Positions 34,858 to 42,678 of a stretch of 64,000 bases of DNA are shown one piece after another. The DNA is from Paractinoplanes toevensis (GTDB taxonomy: Bacteria > Actinomycetota > Actinomycetes > Mycobacteriales > Micromonosporaceae). The DNA is taken from NCBI RefSeq assembly GCF_018332695.1, contig NZ_BOQN01000010.1, positions 122,771 to 186,770 on the forward strand, given 5' to 3'. The notes beneath the pieces were generated by a model that made no database searches, was not told the origin of the DNA, and saw only the letters and a program-made list of their open reading frames with translations. Positions within the stretch are counted from its first letter, which is position 1, and each line of letters begins with the position of its first letter. A program made the position numbers and the translations under genes.

Positions 34858-36264
34858 ATGAGCGACAGCGACCGGCCGGTGGTCCTCCGCAACGGCCTCG
34901 TTTTGACGATGGACGACTCGCGCACGGTGCTCTCGGGCACCGACGTGCTGGTCATCGGCGACCGGATCGCCGAGGTCGGGCACAATCTGGCCGCCCCCGA
35001 CGGCGCCCTCGAGATCGACGCCACCGACGGCATCATCATGCCCGGCATGGTCGACACGCACCGGCATATGTGGCAGACCGCCATGCGCGGATACGGCGCC
35101 GACTGGACCCTCACGCAGTATTTCGTCTGGTATTACCTGGAGTCCGGCAAGCTGTTCCGCCCCGAGGACGTGCACGCCGGCAACCTGCTCGGCGCGATCG
35201 AGGCCATCGACTCCGGCGTCACCACCACCGTCGACTGGTCACACGGCCTGCAGACCACCGACCACGCCGACGCGGCGGTCGACGCGCTCGAGGCGGTGCC
35301 CGGCCGGTTCGTCCTGGCCTACGGCAACATCCAGCAGGGCCCGTGGCAGTGGTCGACCACGCCCGAGTTCCGCGACTTCTACCGCCGCCGCATCGACGGC
35401 GGCAAGCTGGCCGGTTTCCAGCTGGCCTTCGACATCCCCGGCGACCCGGCGTTCCAGGAGAAAGCCGCCTTCGAGGTGGCTCGCGACCTGGGCGTCAAGG
35501 TCACCACGCACGCCGGCGTCTGGGGCGCCACCAACGACGACGGCATCCGCCTGATGTATGAGAACGGGTTCATGACCCCCGGCACCGTCTACGTGCACGC
35601 GGCCACCTTGAGCAGCGATTCGTACCATCGGATCGCCGCCACCGGCGGCTCGGTCTCGGTCTCCACCGAGAGCGAGCAGAGCGCCGGCCAGGGCTACCCG
35701 CCCACCTGGATGCTGCGCAAGCACGACATCCCGGTGTCGCTGTCCATGGACACCAGCGTGTGGTGGAGCGGCGACCTGTTCTCGGCGATGCGCACCACGC
35801 TGTCGGCCGACCGTTCCCGCGAGCACCTCGAGGCACACGCCGCCAAGGAGACGATCACTCACCACCACCTGCGCGCCGAGCAGGTCGTCGACTGGGCCAC
35901 CCGGGGCGGCGCCAAGGCCCTCGGGATGGACTCGGAGATCGGCGCGCTCACCCCCGGCCGCAAGGCCGACGTGGTGCTGATCAAGAACGACGCGTCCCCG
36001 GCCATGTTCCCGGTGCTGCACCCCTACGGCCACGTCGTCTACCAGGCGCAGCGCGGCGACGTGCACACCGTGCTGGTCGGCGGCAAGGTGGTCAAGCAGG
36101 ACGGCAAGCTGGTCGGCGTCGATCTGGCCGCGGCCCGGGCCAAGGTCGGTGCCACGGTCGACCATCTGCGCGAGACCATGGGCGAAGACCTCTGGCAGCG
36201 GGGCATGAACCCGGAGATCCCCGAGGCGCGGATTCTCCACAACCCCTATCAGTACACGAAGTAA
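34858..36264 (+). CDS. Amidohydrolase-superfamily deaminase/hydrolase (TRZ/ATZ-like)
   Basis: At 468 residues: a small N-terminal beta-sandwich (LRNGLVLTMDD), a TIM barrel with the metal motif VDTHRHMWQ (residues about 65-73), THAGVW, YVHAATLS, a final metal Asp in SLSMDTS, and a closing sandwich ending LVGGKVVKQDG. The family removes amino, chloro or other groups from N-heterocycles or related compounds. Its substrate is unknown. AAAGGA is the ribosome binding site. It is co-oriented with the IclR gene (21-base gap) and divergent from the dioxygenase operon. Confidence 0.88.
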   Translation: MSDSDRPVVLRNGLVLTMDDSRTVLSGTDVLVIGDRIAEVGHNLAAPDGALEIDATDGIIMPGMVDTHRHMWQTAMRGYGADWTLTQYFVWYYLESGKLFRPEDVHAGNLLGAIEAIDSGVTTTVDWSHGLQTTDHADAAVDALEAVPGRFVLAYGNIQQGPWQWSTTPEFRDFYRRRIDGGKLAGFQLAFDIPGDPAFQEKAAFEVARDLGVKVTTHAGVWGATNDDGIRLMYENGFMTPGTVYVHAATLSSDSYHRIAATGGSVSVSTESEQSAGQGYPPTWMLRKHDIPVSLSMDTSVWWSGDLFSAMRTTLSADRSREHLEAHAAKETITHHHLRAEQVVDWATRGGAKALGMDSEIGALTPGRKADVVLIKNDASPAMFPVLHPYGHVVYQAQRGDVHTVLVGGKVVKQDGKLVGVDLAAARAKVGATVDHLRETMGEDLWQRGMNPEIPEARILHNPYQYTK

Positions 36265-36285
36265 AAGCAATGAAAGCATGAGGTC

Positions 36286-37089
36286 ATGACCGACACTGGG
36301 AGGGGCGCCGGGCCCGACTTCATCGAGGCCCTCGCGCGCGGCCTCGACGTCCTGCGCTCCTTCCGGCCGGGCACGCCGGCCATGACCCTCAGCGAGATCG
36401 CCGGCCGCACCGGCCTCGCCCGCCCCACGGTCCGCCGCATCCTGATCACGCTCGAGGCGCTGGGCTACGTCCGCCAGGCCGCGCGGGGTTACGCGTTGAC
36501 CCCGCGCGTCCTGGAGCTGGGCATGGCATACGTCAACTCGCTGAGCATGTGGGAGGTGGCCCGCCCGCACATGGAGAAACTGGTCGCCCAGACCAACGAG
36601 TCCACGTCGATGGCCCAGCTCGACGGGGCCGACATCGTCTACGTGGCGCGGGTGGCCGTACCGAAGATCGTCACCCTGTCGGTCACCATCGGCACCCGCT
36701 TCCCGGCCCCCGCCACGAGCATGGGCAAGGTGCTGCTGGCGGCTCTCCCACCGACGACGCTGCTGAAGGTCGTGGAGGAGGCGTCCCGCTCCGGCATCAC
36801 CCCGCGCTGGCAGCCGTCGGCCACCGAGCTGGAGGCGTCCCTGCGCGAGGTCCGCGCCAAGGGCTGGGCCCTGGCCGACCAAGACCTGGCGCCGGGGGTG
36901 CGTTCGATCGCCACCGGCGTGCGCGACGGCGACGGCAACGTGGTGGCCGCCATCAACGTCACCGTCCACGCCGCCGAGACGACGGTGGAGACCCTGCTGG
37001 AGGAGCACCTCCCGAAACTGCTCCGGGCCGCCGCCGACATCAGCCACGACTGGTCACTGACCGCCGCGGTCCCCGCCGTCACCGTCTAG
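36286..37089 (+). CDS. IclR-family transcriptional regulator
   Basis: This 267-residue regulator has an N-terminal winged helix (LARGLDVLRSF ... TLSEIAGRTGLARPTVRRILITLEALGYV) and a C-terminal effector domain with PAPATSMGKVLLAALPP and DQDLAPGVRSIATGVRD. It resembles the PcaR/PobR branch, which controls aromatic acid catabolism. It likely controls both the amidohydrolase unit and the divergent dioxygenase operon through the two CGGAC-N4-GTCCG sites. Confidence 0.93.
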   Translation: MTDTGRGAGPDFIEALARGLDVLRSFRPGTPAMTLSEIAGRTGLARPTVRRILITLEALGYVRQAARGYALTPRVLELGMAYVNSLSMWEVARPHMEKLVAQTNESTSMAQLDGADIVYVARVAVPKIVTLSVTIGTRFPAPATSMGKVLLAALPPTTLLKVVEEASRSGITPRWQPSATELEASLREVRAKGWALADQDLAPGVRSIATGVRDGDGNVVAAINVTVHAAETTVETLLEEHLPKLLRAAADISHDWSLTAAVPAVTV

Positions 37090-37105
37090 AGATCTTCTCG
37101 AGCCG

Positions 37106-37138
37106 GGGTCCCGCCAATTCCAGAAAAGGACGGGACCC
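37106..37138 (+). terminator. Terminator-like hairpin after the IclR gene
   Basis: GGGTCCCG (37106-37113) pairs with CGGGACCC (37131-37138) across a 17-base loop, 17 bases after the stop codon. No U-run follows, as is common for actinomycete terminators. A second weaker dyad (GCGTCC/GGACGC) lies at 37146-37172. Confidence 0.55.
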
Positions 37139-37245
37139 AGCCCAGGCGTCCTTGAAACGGAGGGCGGGACGCTTTCGAGCGGAAGATCTTTGGGTACGCG
37201 CCGGCTCAGTCCCGTGGCACGCGGTCCGGCAGGTGCAACTCACCC

Positions 37246-37272
37246 TCCGCGCGCCCGCTGCGGGCGGGCCCG
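37246..37272 (+). repeat. 27-bp repeat, copy 1
   Basis: It begins TCCGCGCGCC and ends GGGCGGGCCCG; a second copy at 37708-37734 differs at one base. The repeat is itself a near-palindrome around CCGCTGCGGG. Its role is unknown. Confidence 0.6.
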
Positions 37273-37707
37273 GCCCAAGCTCGCCACCCCAACCGGCCCA
37301 CCGAACAGTGCCATCGACCTCCCGCAGGGAGTCGCCAGCTCTCGGACACCGGATAGTTGTCCCCCATCCGCCTGATGAGCAGCGCTTCCACACCCTGGGC
37401 CACCCAGCGGTCAGAAGAACATGACATACCGCTTATGTCCGACGTCGGCACTCAACCGGACGCGACCTTGTGGACTTTTCGCGCGGACAGAGCGGCAACT
37501 CCACAAGATCTGCGATGCCGGGCGCCACGGCAGGGCATCGACCGCGTGACCGCGGGCCGGATACCCGCAGAACCCCTCCGGGCCGAGCGGCGGGTAGGGC
37601 CGGGCCGGGTAGGGCTGTGTGGTTGCGCGAGAGTCGCGGCACGTGCCGGTGTTGCAGACTGGTCGCGGGGTGGCGGCGGTCGGGGGTGGTTGCGGTTGTT
37701 AACGGTG

Positions 37708-37734
37708 TCCGCGCGCCGGCTGCGGGCGGGCCCG
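37708..37734 (+). repeat. 27-bp repeat, copy 2
   Basis: This is the second copy of the 27-bp repeat (26 of 27 bases identical), 462 bp downstream of copy 1 in the same orientation. Confidence 0.6.
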
Positions 37735-37827
37735 CACCCGATCTTGTGGACTCACCGTGAGGACAGGGCGTGGAGCAGACCTCATTCGGGCACGGGGTTC
37801 CCACGCCCCCGCGCCCGCCGGCAACCC

Positions 37828-38520
37828 TCAGCCGGTGACCGAGAACGAGTTCGTGACGAAGTCCTTGCCGCCCGAGGCCGACGTGATCTCGTATCCGAAC
37901 TGGACGTTACCGATCGTGACATTGCCGAACCAGCCGGCCGACCGGATCCACTGCGCGATCTGCGCGACGTTCACCGTGCCGGAGCTGGTGTTACTGGTCC
38001 GGACGAACGAGTAGACGTTGTTCGACCCGTTCGAACCGCGGTAGATCCGCCAGGTGTGCCCACCCACGGTGGCCGTGGTCTGCAGTGTGCCCAGCGGCCC
38101 GACCGCGCCGTAGTAGTTCATCCACAGCATGATCTCGTGCGCGTTGTCCGACGACCAGATGTCGTAGGCCGTCGTGAACGCCACCCCGCTGGTCGGCACG
38201 GTCACGTTGAAACTGCTGGTCACGGTGCCCAGCGAGCTGACCGTCCGGCCGATGTAGCGGGTCGCGTTCGGATACGACTTGATTCCGCCGGTGTTCGGGT
38301 GGTTGGCCCAGACTCCCCAGTTGCTGGTGGAGTTGGCCCAGATCGTCTGCGGACCGTAACCGGACCCCCAGACGTTGTTGTACAGCGTGTAACCACCGCT
38401 GGACCAGGTACCCCAGCGGTCGGTCGAGGACCAGACGGCCGCGTTGGCGGCGCCGGCGGTGAACACCAGCGTCAGCGCGACGATGAACGCCCCGAGGGCG
38501 AGGCGGAGGGAACGGAGCAC
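37828..38520 (-). CDS. Secreted GH12 endo-beta-1,4-glucanase
   Basis: At 230 residues, it has a signal peptide cleaved after ANA (residue 27), then a single GH12 jelly-roll domain with no carbohydrate-binding module. The nucleophile is Glu129 in HEIMLWMNY and the acid/base is Glu211 in FGYEI. The enzyme cuts cellulose or xyloglucan internally. The GTG at 38520 is chosen because AAGGAGG lies five bases upstream. The leader contains a tandem 16-bp repeat that may control expression. Confidence 0.9.
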   Translation of the reverse strand: MLRSLRLALGAFIVALTLVFTAGAANAAVWSSTDRWGTWSSGGYTLYNNVWGSGYGPQTIWANSTSNWGVWANHPNTGGIKSYPNATRYIGRTVSSLGTVTSSFNVTVPTSGVAFTTAYDIWSSDNAHEIMLWMNYYGAVGPLGTLQTTATVGGHTWRIYRGSNGSNNVYSFVRTSNTSSGTVNVAQIAQWIRSAGWFGNVTIGNVQFGYEITSASGGKDFVTNSFSVTG

Positions 38521-38532
38521 AGTGCCTCCTTG

Positions 38533-38566
38533 CGGTTGTTTCGGACGCGCCGGTTGTTTCGGACGC
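38533..38566 (-). promoter_or_regulatory. Tandem 16-bp direct repeat upstream of GH12
   Basis: CGGTTGTTTCGGACGC occurs at 38533-38548 and again at 38551-38566 with an 18-bp period. It starts 13 bases upstream of the GH12 start codon, next to the ribosome binding site. Two identical sites in tandem suggest cooperative binding of a regulator, or a leader RNA element. It is not the CebR operator TGGGAGCGCTCCCA. Confidence 0.6.
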
Positions 38567-38684
38567 CGAGGACAAATCGACGCTAGGCCGCCCCACCGCA
38601 ATCCCCGCAAGCGATGCAAATCTATTTAAGGTTTGCTTCATCCGCCGGCGTGCGGACCTCCGCGCGGGGAGTCAAACTGATCTC

Positions 38685-38996
38685 ATGAAGACGGTGGCCG
38701 ACCTCTTCGATCCCGAGCCCCAGGTGTGGGGCCTGCGCGGGGATCCCTGGGTGTGGCAGGCGATGCGCGATCACCTGGGTGACACCTACCTGCCGCCGAC
38801 CCTGGGCGAGGTCGAGGCGATGCTCTACACCGCCTTCAACCGCATCGTCGGCGTCGACCTGTTCTCCGAGTTGGAGCCCTCGGTCTACCGCGCCGAGTTC
38901 GCCCACGGCGGCGCCTCCAGCGGCCACGTCCACCTGCTCACCTGGCGAATCGACCTGCTACCCCTCCTGGTCGAGCGCGCCCAATCCCTCCTATAA
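38685..38996 (+). CDS. Hypothetical protein, 103 residues
   Basis: This small acidic protein has no signal or membrane segment. It contains WGLRGDPWVWQAMRDHL and a C-terminal HVHLLTWRIDLLPLL stretch. The family is not recognised. No ribosome binding site is visible before the ATG. The codon pattern looks real (G/C at third positions). It is divergent from GH12 across 164 bases and stands alone. Confidence 0.55.
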   Translation: MKTVADLFDPEPQVWGLRGDPWVWQAMRDHLGDTYLPPTLGEVEAMLYTAFNRIVGVDLFSELEPSVYRAEFAHGGASSGHVHLLTWRIDLLPLLVERAQSLL

Positions 38997-39217
38997 ACAA
39001 AGATCCTTCAAGTACGAGGCGACCCCTCCCCCGCCAAACCGGCACACTTCCCGCCGCGCAACGCGACCCATTGCCACGCAAGGCCGCAGCGCGCCTTTCG
39101 CGCGAATCGCCGGCCGCGTCGAACGAGATCACCCTGCGGCCCGGCGGAAAACCCGTCGCGGCGGTCGAGAGCGGTTCGCTACGGTCTGCTCGCTCGTCAC
39201 CGACCGAGGAGGCAGTC

Positions 39218-39458
39218 ATGCGATTCGACCACGACGCCGCGGCGTCCTTTTGAGCCGACCAGCAAGCGCCGCCGGGGGTTCCCTCTAGCGAGACGCAGGT
39301 CAAACGCGGCGTCCGGAAGGTGCGCGGCGAGGAACTGGTAGAGAAACTCGGCGGCAACGACCCATGCCCCTGCGGTTCCGGGCGGCGATTTCCGCCGATG
39401 CTGCCGCCCCGGTGGCCACTTCGACGACACCAACGGCCACCACTACGTCCGCGACTGA
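39218..39458 (+). pseudogene. Decayed SEC-C motif protein gene
   Basis: A perfect GAGGAGG site lies five bases before ATG 39218. The frame stops at codon 12 (TGA at 39251), then continues in the same frame to [21 protein letters not shown], the first half of a SEC-C zinc-binding motif. A run of three T at 39389-39391 then shifts the frame; removing one T restores FRRCC and the ending HHYVRD-stop. So one nonsense change and one single-base insertion break a short SEC-C protein. A sequencing error could explain the frameshift but would have to be joined by the TGA. Confidence 0.6.
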
Positions 39459-39657
39459 ACGACCGCGACACGCGAACTACGGCACCCGCGACCGAACAAC
39501 CGCGAAACACCTCTACGGCGTGCGCGACTGAATGACCGCGATGTCCGCTGCAGCGCCCGCAACTGAGCGTGCGCGATGGGCGCTACGGCGTGCGCAATGC
39601 GCGCTACGGCGTGCGTAACTGAGCGTGCGCGATGCGCGTTACGGCATGCCCGACTGA
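39442..39657 (+). repeat. Degenerate tandem repeat, period about 35 bp, seven copies
   Basis: Copies of a core like CTACGGCGTGCGCGACTGA begin at 39442, 39478, 39513, 39548, 39583, 39604 and 39639 (spacings 36, 35, 35, 35, 21, 35). The first copy is the 3' end of the SEC-C pseudogene and the last runs into the 3' end of the deazaflavin reductase gene. The rest of this spacer (38997-39217) shows nothing recognisable. Confidence 0.65.
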
Positions 39658-40037
39658 GTCGTCGCGACGTGCAGCAGGCGGAAGTCGCGGCGCCGTAGCA
39701 GGCGCAGGACGACGGCCGCGGGGTTTCCGAACGCCCGCAGGCCGTCGTCAGCCGGCAGGATCTCGATGCGGTCGATCTCGTGCACGATGCCGCCCGTGAT
39801 GACCTGGCAGTGACCTGCGGCGACGACGTTGCGGTACCAGTCGACGTCGGGGCCGTAGGTCAGCTCGGCCACGAAGTCGTCGCCGAGGCGGGCCAGCAGC
39901 AGCGGAGTCTCGTAGGGTCGGCCGGAGCGCCGGCCGACGTGCCGGACCAGGGCGAACGGGCCCCGGCCGGAGCGGGCCAGCGGGACCGTGACGCGGTTCA
40001 GCGAGTGTTTCAGCAGGCCGAGCCAGGCCGCTTTCAC
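39639..40037 (-). CDS. Deazaflavin-dependent nitroreductase-family protein (Ddn-like)
   Basis: This 132-residue split-barrel protein of the F420-binding Ddn/Rv3547 family shows the N-terminal helix (LKHSLNRVTVPLARSG), RRSGRPYETPLLLARLGDDFVAEL, and YGPDVDWYRNVVAAGHCQV. It probably reduces a substrate using coenzyme F420. The GTG at 40037 overlaps the MarR stop (GTGA), so the two form an operon under the MarR operator. Its last codons lie within the tandem repeat, so the natural C-terminus may have changed. Confidence 0.8.
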   Translation of the reverse strand: MKAAWLGLLKHSLNRVTVPLARSGRGPFALVRHVGRRSGRPYETPLLLARLGDDFVAELTYGPDVDWYRNVVAAGHCQVITGGIVHEIDRIEILPADDGLRAFGNPAAVVLRLLRRRDFRLLHVATTQSGMP

Positions 40038-40561
40038 CCCTCGACCCGCCGGCTTATCTCGTCGATCGTCGCGGCCGAGGCCGGATCGGTGACGCCGACG
40101 ATCTCGCGGCAGATCCGCTGCATCTGCTTGACCTGGGTTGCGGTCAGCGGATCGAAGACCAGGCGGCGGGCCTCGCGCACGTGACCGGGGGCCGCCGCGA
40201 CCAGCGCGGCCAGGCCCTCCTCGGTCAGCTCGGCCGAGATGCAGCGCGGCTCGCCGTCGGAGGCCACGCGGCGCACCCAGCCCTGTTTCTCCAGGCGGCT
40301 CACCGCGTGCGACAGCCGGGACATCGAGCCGCCGGCCATCATCGCGAGCACGCTCATCCGCACCTTGTGATCTTCGGGACGCTCCAGCGAGACCAGGATC
40401 GAGTACTCGAAGAAGTTCAGACCGGAGTCGCGCTTGAGCTGCGCGTCGATGGCTCCGGGCAGCGTCATGAGCATGCCGGTCAGAGAAATCCAGGCGGCAA
40501 GCTCTTCGCTCGACAACCAGGGGACCTCGTCGGGGTCCGGTGGCGGGGTGGCGCTGTTCAC
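40034..40561 (-). CDS. MarR-family transcriptional regulator
   Basis: This winged-helix regulator has about 175 residues. The recognition helix region SMSRLSHAVSRLEKQGWVRRVASDGEPRC is typical. A longer reading starting at ATG 40597 would begin inside the TTGAACATTCAA operator, so GTG 40561 is preferred although its ribosome binding site is weak. It is divergent from the azoreductase and probably represses it and itself, releasing on quinones or other electrophiles. Confidence 0.87.
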   Translation of the reverse strand: MNSATPPPDPDEVPWLSSEELAAWISLTGMLMTLPGAIDAQLKRDSGLNFFEYSILVSLERPEDHKVRMSVLAMMAGGSMSRLSHAVSRLEKQGWVRRVASDGEPRCISAELTEEGLAALVAAAPGHVREARRLVFDPLTATQVKQMQRICREIVGVTDPASAATIDEISRRVEG

Positions 40562-40589
40562 AGACCGAACTGTAACCCACCCAAGCGAC

Positions 40590-40635
40590 TTGAACATTCA
40601 ACACGAACCGTGGCACTATCGAGTTGAACATTCAA
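40590..40635. promoter_or_regulatory. Two MarR operators TTGAACATTCAA
   Basis: Identical palindromes TTGAA-CA-TTCAA at 40590-40601 and 40624-40635, 34 bp apart, lie between the divergent MarR and azoreductase genes. The second is 21 bases before the azoreductase GTG. Perfect duplication makes a repressor site very likely. Confidence 0.8.
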
Positions 40636-40656
40636 TAGCTCCACCTAGGGAGAACC

Positions 40657-41289
40657 GTGACCGTTCTGCGTATCGACGCCAGCATCCAGGGGCCCAACTC
40701 GGCCAGCTCCGAGCTTGCCGACGTGGCCGAGGCCGAGTGGCTCGCGGTCCGCCCGGGCACCGAGTTCGTCCGTCGCCACCTCGGCGCCGAGCCGCTGCCC
40801 GCGGACGCCTGGCAGAACGCCATCGGCGGCAGCTTCACGCCCGAGGATCAGCGCAACGAGCACCAGCAGGCCGCCGTGGCGCTGGCCCAGCAGCTCAACA
40901 ACGAGGTCCGCAACGCCGAGGCCGTCATCCTGGCCCTGCCGCTCTACAACTGGGGCGTCTCCCAGCACGCCAAGATCTGGATCGACCTCGTCCTGGCCGG
41001 CGGCCCCAACGGCGAGCGGTTGCTCGACGGCAAGCCCGCCCTCGTGGTGACCACCCGAGGCGGCGGCTACAGCCCCGGCACCCCGCGCGAGGGCTGGGAC
41101 CACAACACCTCGTACATCCGGCGGATCGTCGAGGACGTGTGGGGCGCCGACCTCACCCTCGTCGAGCGGGAACTGACCCTGGCCCACGTCAGCCCAGCGA
41201 TGGAGTCGCTCCGGGACGCCGCCGACCTGCTCAAGAAGGCCGCGCACGAAGCCGCCGCCCACGCCGGCCGCACCCTCGCCGACCGCTGA
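40657..41289 (+). CDS. FMN-dependent NADH-azoreductase/quinone reductase
   Basis: This 210-residue flavodoxin-fold enzyme has VLRIDASIQGPNSASSELA (phosphate loop for FMN), ALPLYNWGVSQHAKIWIDLV and the TTRGGGYSPGTP region of AzoR. It reduces quinones and azo dyes. The GTG start follows AGGGAGAA. Regulation by the adjacent MarR protein is inferred from the two palindromes. A strong hairpin terminator follows 30 bases after the stop. Confidence 0.88.
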   Translation: MTVLRIDASIQGPNSASSELADVAEAEWLAVRPGTEFVRRHLGAEPLPADAWQNAIGGSFTPEDQRNEHQQAAVALAQQLNNEVRNAEAVILALPLYNWGVSQHAKIWIDLVLAGGPNGERLLDGKPALVVTTRGGGYSPGTPREGWDHNTSYIRRIVEDVWGADLTLVERELTLAHVSPAMESLRDAADLLKKAAHEAAAHAGRTLADR

Positions 41290-41318
41290 CCAGAAAACAG
41301 AGCCGGGCCCGCTGACGG

Positions 41319-41364
41319 ACGCCGCCGGTGAGCCGCACCAAGCAGTGCGGCTCACCGGCGGCGT
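41319..41364. terminator. Bidirectional terminator between azoreductase and dnaJ
   Basis: A perfect 20-bp stem (arms 41319-41338 and 41345-41364) with the six-base loop CAAGCA. It lies in a convergent spacer and serves both strands. Confidence 0.85.
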
Positions 41365-41382
41365 TCGCGTTGCCGGGTTTTC

Positions 41383-41460
41383 CCACTCACGCAGAATGAA
41401 GGGCCAGGGCCGGCGAAGCTGGGCCCCGGCCCGGCCTCGGCGGGAGCAGGTCCGTGCCAC
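41383..41460 (+). repeat. Interspersed 80-bp repeat, copy A
   Basis: The element begins CCACTCACGCAGAATGAAGG and ends TCCGTGCCAC. It matches the reverse complement of 54841-54920 with three substitutions and one 2-bp indel. Internally GGGCC/GGCCC tracts can pair. It sits just behind the terminator in a convergent spacer. Confidence 0.85.
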
Positions 41461-41495
41461 TCCGGGCCGTCACGTCCGACGAACTCGATCTGAAT

Positions 41496-42641
41496 TTAAT
41501 GGCCGTTGAAGGCGTCTCGCATGCGGCTGAAGAAGCCGCCCTGCTTGCTCAGCTCGGCCACGTCCTCGCCGCGGGTCTTCGCGAAATCGCGCAGCATGCG
41601 TTCCTGCTCCGCGGTCAGCTTGGTGGGCGTCTTCACGTCGAGGTGCACGAAGAGGTCGCCGCGGCCTTGGCCGCGCAGGTGCGGCACGCCCTTGCCGCGG
41701 ATGCGCAGCGTGCTGGCGGGTTGCGTGCCGGCCTTGACCTCGATCGCTTCCTCGCTGTCCAGCGTCTTGATCGTCAGGCGGGTGCCGAGCGCGGCCGCGG
41801 TCATCGGCAGGGTGACCCGGCAGTGCAGGTCGTCGCCCTTGCGTGAGTAGACGTCGTGCGGCCGCTCGCTGATCTCCACGTAGAGGTCACCGGCGGTGCC
41901 GCCGCCCGGGCCGACCTCGCCCTGCTGGGCCAGGCGGATGCGCATGCCGTCCTCGACGCCCGCCGGGATCTTCACGGTGAGTGAGCGGCGGGTGCGCACC
42001 CGGCCGTCGCCGGCGCAGGTCGGGCAGGGGTGCGGGATCACGGTGCCGTGGCCCTGGCAGGTGGAGCAGGGGCGGGACGAGACGACCTGGCCGAGGAACG
42101 TGCGCTGCACGCTCTGCACCTCGCCCCGGCCGCCGCAGGTCTCGCAGGTGGCCAGGTGGGTGCCGGGCGCGGTGCCGGCGCCGGAACACTGGGTGCACAG
42201 GACCGCGGTATCGACGGTGATCGGTGCCTCGACCCCGAACGCGGTCTCCACCAGGTCGAGTTCGAGGCGCAGGATCGCGTCGGCGCCGGGGCGGGTGCGC
42301 GGTCGTGGACCTCGGTTGCCGCCGCCGGCCGCCGTGCCGAAGAACGCGTCCATGATGTCCTGGAAGCCCACGAACGGGCCGCCCGGACCGCCACCGGGAC
42401 CGCCGGGACCGACCCCGCCGCCGGGCGCGAGCGGGTCACCCCCGAGGTCGACGATCTGCCGCTTCTGGTCGTCGGACAGAACCTCGTACGCCGCGTTGAT
42501 GTCCTTGAACTTCTCGTGCGCTTCCGGGTCCGGATTGACGTCGGGGTGGTACTGACGAGCCAGCTTGCGGTAGGCGCGCTTGATCTCGTCGTCGGTCGCC
42601 TCCCGGCTCACGCCGAGAATGCCGTAGTAATCCTTGGCCAC
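41496..42641 (-). CDS. dnaJ: Chaperone protein DnaJ
   Basis: At 381 residues: J domain with HPD ([13 protein letters not shown]), Gly-rich linker ([13 protein letters not shown]), and a zinc domain with four C-x-x-C-x-G-x-G motifs ([32 protein letters not shown]), then the substrate-binding region. It is the second DnaJ type usual in actinobacteria, downstream of hrcA. The GTG at 42641 is the only start consistent with [11 protein letters not shown]. Expression is set by the CIRCE element before hrcA. Confidence 0.96.
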   Translation of the reverse strand: MAKDYYGILGVSREATDDEIKRAYRKLARQYHPDVNPDPEAHEKFKDINAAYEVLSDDQKRQIVDLGGDPLAPGGGVGPGGPGGGPGGPFVGFQDIMDAFFGTAAGGGNRGPRPRTRPGADAILRLELDLVETAFGVEAPITVDTAVLCTQCSGAGTAPGTHLATCETCGGRGEVQSVQRTFLGQVVSSRPCSTCQGHGTVIPHPCPTCAGDGRVRTRRSLTVKIPAGVEDGMRIRLAQQGEVGPGGGTAGDLYVEISERPHDVYSRKGDDLHCRVTLPMTAAALGTRLTIKTLDSEEAIEVKAGTQPASTLRIRGKGVPHLRGQGRGDLFVHLDVKTPTKLTAEQERMLRDFAKTRGEDVAELSKQGGFFSRMRDAFNGH

Positions 42642-42678
42642 GGGGTTTGGAGTCCTCAATGTCAGCGCGGTTCCGTCG

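Larger units (their letters stand above)
37090..37827. other. 738-bp spacer without a convincing gene
   Basis: Between the IclR gene and GH12 no reading frame has both plausible codon use and a ribosome binding site. It holds a terminator-like hairpin, two copies of a 27-bp repeat, and a 10-bp repeat CTTGTGGACT at about 37470 and 37744. The short reading frames present on both strands look like GC-driven chance. Confidence 0.6.

Noticed and set aside
39251..39253. In-frame TGA as selenocysteine codon in the SEC-C gene
   Set aside because: No selenocysteine insertion hairpin was apparent after the TGA, SEC-C proteins have no known selenocysteine at this place, and a second lesion (frameshift) points to decay.
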